From assembly GCA_037157565.1 (NCBI GenBank), contig JAZHRO010000014.1, positions 98,549,501-98,613,500 on the forward strand: a DNA stretch of 64,000 nt, written 5' to 3'. The notes under the pieces were generated by a model. The model was not told where the DNA came from, searched no databases, and was given only the letters and a program-made list of their open reading frames with translations. Positions 45,488 through 54,560 of the stretch are shown in pieces (position 1 is the stretch's first letter; each line of letters begins with the position of its first letter). This DNA comes from Thalassia testudinum (Eukaryota; Streptophyta; Magnoliopsida; Alismatales; Hydrocharitaceae). Position numbers and translations under genes: made by a program.

Positions 45488-46818
45488 TCAGGTTACAGAG
45501 AATTGAAGCTCAAAAGGATAATCGTTGAATGTGTGCTTGAGTTGAACATCCTCGAAATAAATGTCGTAAGGGTTCTGATTTGATGGTTTTAGCTTAAAAT
45601 GAACCCTTCGACTCAATCTTCTATTTCCTCCAAAATTAACTTCCCAAATCGTAACTTCCAAGCTCCTAGCCTCCTCATTTCGAATGTTAAATTCCGAGAC
45701 CTCTTGCATGTTAATCACCCCGTATGAAATCTCCAAGTCTAAATGATGCGGCAAAATCAGAATTGACTTGGGTCTAATTATCTCAGAAATAGAATTATCG
45801 ATAAGCTCAATGGGGTGTAACTGATAATCAGGGCATTGAATTGATTCATCCATAAAATGTAATCCTGGATCTGTAATGTGTGCCCTAAGATCAGTTTCCT
45901 CAGCTATTAGGCTATCAAATGATCTATCAGATTCCTCAAGCCCAATCATCTCACAGAAATCATGTTCAGAAAACTCGCGTGAGACTTTGTAACTTGAATC
46001 TTCACCATCAAAGAAATCAGGATCCGTATCAATGTATGTCCCAAAATCATTTGTCACTTTCTGTTCCAAGGAGACATACGTTTCCTCGTAACCCGACTCA
46101 GGGATCTCAGGTGAAGAAATCAAATCATCCTTAATTGGTTATTTTAATTCAATCTGGTCAGCCTCGTAACTCATGTCCCCCCCAACAGGTGCCTGAGCGG
46201 GTTCTGTCATTGGCTTTCCTGAAGAGGGTTCGTCCTGGGAATTATTCCAAGATTGAATTAAAGCAACCATGAATCTCATCCTCAATTTCGCTAATTTCCC
46301 AAGTAGAAACTCACCCGGGTTCTTATCCTTAACATCCTGGAGCCAATCCAGCAAAGACTTGTTTAAATCATCAATCATTTTAATCAGGGGCTCCAATCTC
46401 TCAATGCAAGGTATTGGCTGAACTTCTAAAGATTGTATGATATTCCTCAAGTTAGCCAGAACCTTATCTTGAACCTGGTTAACCTGAACCAAATGAGTTG
46501 GTTTAGGGTTGGGTGGGTTTGGGCTCAATGCAGGGGAATTAATGAATTGAGATTTGTTATACCCTACCTGATAATAGGTCATTTCAGATTGTTGAAAAGA
46601 TGGTGATGACCTAAAGGCAGTGAAATCAGAGGATGGGTAAGGATCGGTGCATCCTTCTTGATTGTAGATCGTATTAGGCTATTCATGAAAGGAAGACGAT
46701 CTATAATCGATGTAGCTCTGAGAAGGATAGAAATCTAAATCAAAGTGTTCAGGGTTAGACCCTAAACACGGAGGTCCAAAATTGTATCCCCAATCCAAAT
46801 TATCCCAACTAACTGATG
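45488..46818 (-). pseudogene. Element C: unknown reading frame, main part
   Basis: I do not recognise this protein. It covers all but the first 30 or so codons, which lie at 54,469-54,560 beyond D. Visible features: a helical, charged segment with IPCIERLEPLIKMIDDLNKS and EFLLGKLAKLRMRFM; a PMTEPAQAPVGGD stretch; an acidic Ser/Asp-rich segment; PKSILILPHHLDLEIS; and a C-terminal KLKPSNQNPYDIYFEDVQLK. D encodes nearly the same sequence. A TAA near 46,139 interrupts it where D has CAA, and it ends at TGA. No RT, protease, integrase or zinc-knuckle motif is present. Confidence 0.7.
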
Positions 46819-47426
46819 GTTGATGATGTAAACACAATTACACTACTTAAAAGGTCTATTTTTGCATGTTCTTAAGCATAGGATTGCATTTCATGATATA
46901 AATATTGCATTACATGCATCATCTTGCATTTAGAATAGTTTGATAAAATGGAGGTTAATTGTCTCCTTTTATGTGCTTGGACAGGGAAAATATTTTATCA
47001 GGGCCTCGGATCAAAGATCCAACCATATGGATGTGATCAGGGCGACTATTGGAGTTCAACGACTCCAAGATCGCCCTAATCAGGCATCCGTAGCATCAGA
47101 TAAGTGACCCGGGAACCCTAGAAGATCAAGGGCCAGGATGGTGTAAATCCGCACTTCAGATGATAAATCCGACCGCACGGATGAACTCGGATCGACGATC
47201 GCAGCCCAACGACACAAAAATCGAGTCAATCCGACATCCGTGGCACCATCTACAACTTCCAGAAGATGGACGGCCAAGATGGCGCCACGTGGTGCCATCT
47301 CAGCCGCCCAAACGGCCGCATGCATCTTGTGAAGACCGCGCACCCGTCTCCTCTCCACCGTTGGATCTCGATCCAATGGCTGCGGTCGCTCGCGCTTAAA
47401 AGCGTCCGCGCGACCATTCGTCCGCG

Positions 47427-47479
47427 TAGCGCAGCGGCGACGCAGCTGCGGGCGAAGCAGAGGTCGCAGGTTCGAGCCG
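47427..47479 (+). promoter_or_regulatory. tRNA-like A/B-box segment in LTR D
   Basis: A box TAGCGCAGCGG (perfect to consensus) and B box GGTTCGAGCCG (one mismatch), 42 bases apart, the spacing typical of a tRNA gene. The 3' LTR copy is at 53,369-53,421 with both boxes identical. No acceptor-stem pairing is evident and no T-run terminator lies close by. Confidence 0.65.
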
Positions 47480-47755
47480 CGGTGAGGGGGTGGAAGGCGC
47501 GGGCGAGCGGGCGTGGACGAGCGTCAGATGAAGATCCAACGGCTGCGCGCGCTCAATCAGGACGACGCACGATTGGACGCCGGGCGTAACGCGCGATCGC
47601 ACGCGGGCGGGCGCGCTACGCAGCGGGCGCGGACGCGATCTAAGCCATCCGATCTCGCGATCAGACGGCTGAGACTACGCGGACGTGCGTAGGCGTTACG
47701 CGCGCGGGCAGCCGAGCGGGCACGCGTGGGCGCGGCTGCGACAACCACGTTGGGG

Positions 47756-47850
47756 CTTTAGTGACGGATTTATCCGTCACTAAAGATCCCTTATTTATTA
47801 TTTTGAAGATGTAATGTCCATTTTGCCCCCACTCCTTGCAACTATAAAAG
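47756..47850 (+). promoter_or_regulatory. LTR D: TGACG palindrome and TATA box
   Basis: The palindrome has perfect 14-bp arms (CTTTAGTGACGGAT and its complement) around TT at 47,756-47,785. TATAAAAG is at 47,843-47,850. The 3' LTR has the pair at 53,698-53,727 and 53,785-53,792, with one arm change. Confidence 0.7.
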
Positions 47851-48524
47851 GAGACCCCCTCCATACGAAATTTTCATCCCCTTCCTTCTCCTCTCTACCT
47901 CTCCAAAGCTCAAGAGAAGCTTGTCCCACACCCGGGATGCTTCTCGCGAGATAAAGTCGAAATTTTCGTCCCCCTTCGGAAGTGGATCCCGCAACGACGA
48001 CGGCGTGCTGCTTCGTTCCCGTTCTTCTGCTTCGTCCTCCTTCGTCCCACTTTGTTCTCCTTCGTCCAGGCGTCGTCCCGTCCGGCTCGTCCTCCAAGCG
48101 ACCGTCGAGGAGGATTCTCTCTCCCTACTCTTTTTACTGCTTTCTAATATAGATTTACTGCTTTCTAGAGTAATCGCTTTATGATTTCTAGTTGTAAGGA
48201 ACGATCTCTTTTTTGATAAATTCCTTGTCTATTCTACATCTCATTTTGATTTCCATGTGTAGTATTCTCTCTCTCTCTCTTACTCTCTCTCTCTCTTCTA
48301 TTTTGTTGTAGATAATTAGATAGTTTAAATTGAATTTCTTCGTGACAAAATAAAAATGAAACGCGAAGTTTTTAAATCAAACGTCCGCCTCCCTGTGTTC
48401 GACCCGGAATTTTAATTTCGGTATAAATTTTATTTGTTGAACACGAATCCTTCGCTTTCGAACTACAACGACAGGTTTTCCAAAATCGAACACGTCAGCG
48501 TAGCTTCGTAATCGTTCAACATTT

Positions 48525-48541
48525 TGGTGCCGTTGCCGAGG
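48525..48541 (+). other. Element D: primer-binding site
   Basis: TGGTGCCGTTGCCGAGG after a TTT spacer. It matches the tRNA-Asp-type TGGCGCCGTTGCCGGGG with two differences. Confidence 0.85.
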
Positions 48542-48683
48542 AGGCAATGATCTTTGATTTCTCTTCGCGTTTTGTAACTTACAAATCATTTACTTCACTT
48601 TTCTCCTTTCTTATTGTAATTGCAGGTACTCTTTGGAGGCAGGCAAAAGCGGTAGATTGGAGTAAAGTGCTGTGGAAGGTTTT

Positions 48684-49674
48684 GTAAGTTATCCCCCACC
48701 TCCCACCCATTAGATTTCATTTCATAACATAATAATTCAAACATCAATCAACCTAGGTGTTCTTATAAACTCTAAGGTCAGATTGTTTGTTGTTTGACAT
48801 CCATACTAACTCCAACCCCCACATTAAAAAAAAAAAAAAAAAAAATCTCACAGAGGTACACAACCTCATCTGATTTTCAAACTCAACCGGTAATCCAATC
48901 TTAGGAGCCGGTACACACATCGAAACACATAATTGAGTAGAAATCAGATTAGGTAATCATTTGTGTGCCTAATTAAGTGGTGCAACAGGCCAATTGTTTG
49001 AGTTAATTGGGCCGCACCACTTCAAATAAAATCAACGCATCAAGTAGCTGCCAATTAGGTTCAACTCTTAGGGATTTACCAGGCACTCCACATTCTTTTT
49101 AAACTTTAAAGGAAAACATCTTCACCTGTGCTTGTAAAACTTGGTGTGCCAACGAAACTTGATTGAAAACACCTAAAGTTGAATCCTAGAAGCTACTAAG
49201 CAAGATTTGAATCTTAAAATTCACCACATCAAAAACAATCTTGCTTGAAAACCACTGGTTGTGCACTCACACACAAATCAATCAATCATTAAGGGCACAA
49301 CCCATTTAAAGGGCCCATCACATTCCAAAGCACATTCAAACCTAGCCCTAAATAAAACAAAGTAGACGTTGGCCTTAAGGATTGGACTCGCTCTTCAGAA
49401 CCCAGAACGAGATTATTTTCGATTAGTCTGTTTCTACTGTTCAATCTGATGTCTAGCTAGGGGAGTAGAGTCAAACGATCGCGGCTGGGGGGTACACTAG
49501 GAACCGGAGGCGCAAGCCGAAGGAAGAACCTTCTCCCCAGTCCCTCCATCTAACTGGTTGGATTGAACAGACGGAAGTAGATCAAATCGTTCCTTTATCT
49601 CAAGACGGGTTTTGAGAGTCTATAGGTCTTTAGGCTAACCTATTTAAGGACAGGTTTGATTGTTTGTATTGCAG
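48684..49674 (+). other. Element D: candidate leader intron
   Basis: GTAAGT at the 5' end (a consensus donor) and GATTGTTTGTATTGCAG at the 3' end (T-rich with AG). The acceptor is followed after about 25 bases by the ATG of the long frame. The acceptor context is conserved in C, and in diverged form in B, at the same distance from the first ATG. In C and B the donor is altered (GTGAGG, GCAAGT). Splicing is inferred from sequence only. Confidence 0.4.
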
Positions 49675-49699
49675 GGCACCTTTCTTCCTCCCATGTATC

Positions 49700-51120
49700 A
49701 TGAATCCTTCCATATATTTCACGCATTCCCGCTCTTTCCCTCCTGTTGTAAATTATCCTCAACATGATGATTATCCCAACTCGTATTGTAATCGACCATC
49801 AGTTAGTTGGGATAATTCGGATTGGGGATACAATTCTGGACCCCCGTGTTTAGGGTATAACCCTGAACACTTTGATTCTGATTTCTATCCTTCTCAGAGC
49901 TACATCGATTATAGATCGTCCTCCTTTCATGAACAACCTAATACGATCTACAATCAAGAAGGATGCACTGATCCTTACCCATCCTCTGATTTCACTGCCT
50001 TTAGGTCATCACCATCTTTTCAACAATCTGAACTGACCTATCATCAGGATGGGTATAACGAATCTCAATTCGTTAATTCCTATACATTGATGTCAAACCC
50101 GCCCAACCTGAACCAACTCATTTGGTTTAGGTTAATCAGGTTCAAGATAAGGTTCTAGCTAACTTGAGGAATATCATTCAATCTTTAGAAGTTCAGCCAA
50201 TACCTTGCATTGAGAGATTGGAGCCCCTGATTGAAATGATTGATGATTTAAATAAGTCTTTGTTGGATTGGCTCCAGGATGTTAAGGATAAGAACCCGGG
50301 TGAGTTTCTACTTGGGAAATTAGCGAAATTGAGGATGAGATTTGTGGTTGCTTTGATTCAATCTTGGAATAATTCCCAGGATGAACTCTCTTCAGGAAAG
50401 CCAATGACAGAACCCGCTCAGGCACCTGTTGGGGGGGACACGTGTTACGAAGCTGACCAGATTTAATTAAAACAACCAATTAAGGATGATCTGATTTCTT
50501 CACCTGAAATCCCTGAGCCGGGTTACGAGGAAACGTATGTCTCCTTGGAATGCAAAGTGACAAATGATTTTGGGACATACATTGATACGGATCTTGATGG
50601 TGAAGATTCAAGTTGTGAAGTCTCACGCGAGTTTTCAGATCACGATTTTTGTGAGACGATTGGGCCTGAGGAATCTTATAGATCATTTGATAGCCCAATT
50701 ACTGAGGAAACTGATCTTATTAGGGCACACATTACGGATCCAGAATCGCATTTTCTGGAAGAATCAATTCAATGCCCTGATTATCAGTTACACCGTGTTA
50801 AGCTTATTGATGATTCTAATTCTGAGATAATTAGACCCAAGTCAATTTTGATTCTGCCACATCATTTAGACTTGGAGATTTCAGACGGGGTGATGAATAT
50901 ACAAGAGGTCCTGGAATTTGATACACTTAATGAGGAGGATAGGAGCGGGGAAGTTCTGATTTGGGAAGTTAATTTTGGAGGAAATGGAAGATTGAGTCGA
51001 AGGGTTCCTTTTAAGCTAAAACCATCAAATCAGAACCCTTACGACATTTGTTTCGAGGATGTTCAACTCAAGCACACATTCAACGATTATCCTTTTGAGC
51101 TTCAATTTTCTGTAACCCGA
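49700..51120 (+). pseudogene. Element D: unknown long reading frame
   Basis: It starts at ATG 49,700 (MNPSIYFTHS). The N-terminal 130 residues are rich in Tyr, Ser, Asp and Asn (NYPQHDDYPNS, PSQSYIDYRSSS). A charged helical part follows (IPCIERLEPLIEMIDDLNKS), then an acidic segment and a C-terminal FEDVQLKHTFNDYPFELQF. One base is missing near 50,110 relative to C, and a TAA falls at 50,464-50,466 where C has GAA. C has a different stop, so their shared ancestor was open here. The frame continues to a TGA at 51,490-51,492. No enzyme motif is recognised. Confidence 0.7.
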
Positions 51121-51482
51121 CTTTTTGGTCTTGGGTTGCATCCTCAGAAATCGCAGGCCCAATCCCGCTTACATTCTAATTTTAGGTTTTGGGTAATTTT
51201 TATCCAGAACCTAAGATATTCTCGATTATGGGGTGTGGGTCTGCACCACAATCTGGTCCACATCTGTGGACCTCTGCTGACAGGTCAGAGGATTCTTCTG
51301 TTCATTCTAGTTCTGACCTGCACATGTGAATTCTTCATTTCTTTTCTTTCTATAGTGTGCCTAGCTGAAGGCACTAAACTCAGCACTTATACAGTTCTTT
51401 TTTGTTTTCATCTTGGAGCGGACCTGATATTCACGCAATTCAGGTGCTTTCTACAATTTTCCACTCTGTTTTATGTCTTTTT

Positions 51483-51524
51483 AATGCAATGAGGACATTG
51501 CATTAGATAGGCATTGGGGGGTGG
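51483..51524 (+). other. Element D: internal polypurine module
   Basis: AATGCAATG, AGGA, CATTGCATT (perfect 9-bp stem), then AGATAGGCATTGGGGGG. The TGA that closes the extended open frame lies inside the stem (GCAATGAGG). Confidence 0.85.
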
Positions 51525-52726
51525 ATATTCATCTCTAAATTCATTCTTCAGCTCCGTAGATTTGTTTATTTTCTTTTATAAAAAAATAAAAATAAAAATT
51601 TCAGAATGAGGAAAGAGAATTTGGGTTTAAGAAAATTTTCAATCTTAGGAAATACTACATTAGGATCTGAACACAAAGACCCCTCAGGTCTTTGGACTTA
51701 ATTAGCCTGTGTATCCACTAAAATGTGGATTTGTCTTTGAGTCCTCGCCATCTTAATTCTATTATAATTGGAATTAATAAGTTTGGGTGATAAGTACACG
51801 ACTTATCAACCCGCCCTCTGATTTGAGGGAATTTCGAGTCTTAAGCATCTACACACTTTCTTTGCACTGACTCGTTGTTCGACGATTTTTACGGAAATTG
51901 GATAGCTAATGAACCTTCTAGGGTGATATGGCTGGCAAGTTATCATGGGTAACAGCCCATAGGTAGGTTGTCCAGAGCCCAGTCACTGGACCTTTCTCTT
52001 TTTGCTGCATTTAGGTAAATCTTAGACCAGGGAAGCCACCTACTTAAAAAAAATAAAATAAAATAAAAATCAAAAAGGAGAAAAGAACAAAAAGAAATAA
52101 GCCACACTTCGCCGCACGAGTATGGCTGGCAAGTTGTCGGTCGTAACAGCTCATCGACCGGTTGTCCAGAACCCAGCTCAGAAAATGCACTAAAAATTCC
52201 CAAAACACTTAGGAAGAAGCGGAGAAGTAGAATAAATCGGGGAGATATACACTGGATTCACCGTTGTGTTGACCCCGTAAAAAAAAATAATAATAATAAT
52301 AATAAAAGTAGGGAGAAAGCTACCGGTTGTAAAGATACACCTTTAGGCAGAATTCTGGTTAGGTCACCTAGAGGCGTAGAAATCCGAAGTCCGTTCTAAC
52401 TGCCGGTCAACGAGTCTATCACAATCACAATAAGATGCCTAAAACTTAGGGTTCTCATCAAATCTTGGGTGAGTTGAATGGCCGTAGAAAGCCACTCTTA
52501 AACCCTAAAATTTGAAAATCCAAAAAAAAAATTAGAAAAGAGTAAAAAGAGAAAAAGAAAATTTTCTTTGAATAAGGCGAGGGCTTGAGGCGGTCTGCAT
52601 TTTGGCTGATACCCAGGCACTGTTGTGTCTTTGAAAGTTCAGTTCCTAAGTAGACAATTTCTTAATGATTGAAAGTGACTCAGGTCCAAATAATCCAACC
52701 TAATTCTTTTATAAATAGCATATAGT
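51525..52726 (+). other. Element D: 3' region with tandem RNA hairpins
   Basis: Contains TGATAAGT-ACACG-ACTTATCA (51,788-51,808), hairpin 1 ATGGG-TAACAG-CCCAT (51,945-51,960), an A-rich stretch (52,040-52,110), and hairpin 2 CGGTCG-TAACAGCTCAT-CGACCG (52,138-52,160). The sequences around hairpins 1 and 2 are copies of one another about 193 bp apart. An AATAAT run is at 52,285-52,305. No gene. Confidence 0.8.
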
Positions 52727-52763
52727 TTTTGCTAGGGACTAGCAAAAGATAGGCATGGGGGTA
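52727..52763 (+). other. Element D: terminal polypurine tract with hairpin
   Basis: TTTTGCTAG, GGA, CTAGCAAAA, GATAGGCATGGGGGTA, then the LTR. The stem is perfect. Confidence 0.9.
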
Positions 52764-54463
52764 TGATGTAAACACAATTACACTACTTAAAAGGTCTATT
52801 TTTGCATGTTCTTAAGCATAGGATTGCATTTCATGATATAAATATTGCATTACATGCATCATCTTGCATTTAGAATAGTTTGAATAAAATGGAGGTTAAT
52901 TGTCTCCTTTTATGTGCTTGGACAGGGCAAATATTTTATCAGGGCCTCGGATCAAAGATCCAACCGTATGGATGTGATCAGGGTGACTATTGGAGTTCAA
53001 CGACTCCAAGATCGCTCTAATCAGGCATCCGTAGCATCAGATAAGTGACCTGGGAACCCTATAAGATCAAGGGCCAGGATGGTGTAAATCCGCACTTCAG
53101 ATGATAAATCCGACCGCATGGATGAATTCGGATCGACGATCGCAGCCCAACGACACAAAAATCGAGTCAATCCGACATCCGTGGCACCATCTACAACTTC
53201 CAGAAGATGGACGGCCAAGATGGTGCCACGTGGTGCCATCTCAGCCGCCCAAACGGTCGCATGCATCTTGTGAAGACCGCGCACCCATCTCCTCTCTGCC
53301 GTTGGATATCGATCCAACGGCTGCGGTCGCTCGTGCTTAAAAGCGTCAGCGCGACCATTTCGTCCGCGTAGCGCAGCGGCGATGCAGCTGCGGGCGAAGC
53401 AGAGGTCGCGGGTTCGAGCCGCGGTGAGGGGGTGGAAGGCGTGGGCGAGCGGGTGCGGATGAGCATCAGATGAAGATCCAACGGCTGCGCGCACTCAATT
53501 AGGACGACGCGCGATTAGACGCCGGGAGTAACGCGCGATCGCACGCGGGCGGGCGCGCTACGCAGCGGGCGCGGACGCGATCTAAGCCGTCCGATCTCGC
53601 GATCGGACGGCTGAGACTACGCGGACGTGCGTAGGCATTACGCGCGTGGGCAGCCGAGTGGGCGCGCGTGGGCGCGGCGGCGACGGCCACGTCGGGGCTT
53701 TAGTGACGGATTTATCCGTCACTAATGACCCCTTATTTATTATTTTGAAGATGTAATGTCCATTTTGCCCCCACTCCTTGCAACTATAAAAGGAGACCCC
53801 CTCCATACGAAATTTTCATCCCCTTCCTTCTCCTCTCTACCTCTCCAAAGCTCAAGAGAAGCTTGTCCCACACCCGAGATGCTTCTCGCGAGATAAAGTC
53901 CAAATTTTCGTCCCCCTTCAGAAGTGGATCCCGCGACGATGACAGCGTGCTGCTTCGTTCCCGTTCTTCTGCTTCGTCCTCCTTCGTCCCACTTCGTTCT
54001 CCTTCGTCCAGGCGTCGTCCCGTCCGGCTCGTCCTCCAAGCGACCGTCGAGGAGGATTCTCTCTCCCTACTCTTTTTACTGCTTTCTAATATAGATTTAC
54101 TGCTTTCTAGAGTAATCGCTTTATGCTTTCTAGTTGTAACGAACGATCTCTTTTATGATAAATTCCTTGTCTATTCTACATCTCATTTTGATTTCCATGT
54201 GTAGTATTCTCTCTCTCTCTCTTACTCTTTCTCTCTCTTCTATTTTGTTGTAGATACTTAGATAGTTTAAATTGAATTTCTTCGTGACAAAATAAAAATG
54301 AAACGCGAAGTTTTTAAATCAAACGTCTGCCTCCCTGTGTTCGACCCGGAATTTTAATTTCGGTATAAATTTTATTTGTTGAACACGAATCCTTCACTTT
54401 CGAACTACAACGACGGGTTTTCCAAAACCGAACATGTTAGCGTAGCTTCATAATCGTTCAACA
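52764..54463 (+). repeat. Element D: 3' LTR
   Basis: Same content as the 5' LTR. It has a perfect CCGTCCGATC...GATCGGACGG inverted repeat near 53,588-53,611 and a tRNA-like segment at 53,369-53,421. Confidence 0.95.
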
Positions 54464-54468
54464 GTTGA
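54464..54468. other. Target-site duplication of element D
   Basis: GTTGA, also at 46,819-46,823. Removing D and one copy restores C sequence that matches the uninterrupted frame in D itself (near 49,790). Confidence 0.95.
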
Positions 54469-54560
54469 TTATAGTACGAGTTGGGATAATCGTCATGTTG
54501 AGGATAATTCACAACAGGAGGGAAAGAGTGGGAATACGTGAAATATGTGAAAGGATTCAT
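54469..54560 (-). pseudogene. Element C: first codons of the unknown frame
   Basis: The ATG at 54,558-54,560 opens MNPFTYFTYSHSFPPVV, matching the D start. D is inserted about 30 codons in. Confidence 0.75.

Larger units (their letters stand above)
46824..48521 (+). repeat. Element D: 5' LTR
   Basis: It holds in order: an AT-rich start, a GATCCAACCATATGGATG block, GTTGGATCTCGATCCAA inverted repeat (about 47,362), tRNA-like segment, CGATC-rich inverted repeat (about 47,640-47,665), TGACG palindrome, TATA box, pyrimidine-rich R, and the U5 block TGTGTTCGACCCGGAA. Confidence 0.95.
46824..54463 (+). mobile_element. Element D: non-autonomous Athila-like element, sibling of C
   Basis: LTRs of 1,698 bp (46,824-48,521) and 1,700 bp (52,764-54,463), both starting TGATGTAAACACAATTACAC and ending GTTCAACA; they differ at few positions. 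The duplication GTTGA flanks it (46,819-46,823 and 54,464-54,468). The internal region is 4.2 kb: primer site, leader with a candidate intron, one long reading frame, 3' hairpins and two polypurine modules. It is inserted in the opposite orientation into the start of the reading frame of C, so it is the youngest element of this nest. Confidence 0.95.

Noticed and set aside
47427..47479. A functional tRNA gene
   Set aside because: A and B boxes are good, but no acceptor stem, anticodon stem or CCA-proximal pairing is visible, and no terminator T-run follows closely.
47160..47750. Open frames in GC-rich LTR U3 of D and C, present in several LTR copies
   Set aside because: They overlap the palindromes and tRNA-like segment, change frame between copies, and are explained by shared LTR ancestry.
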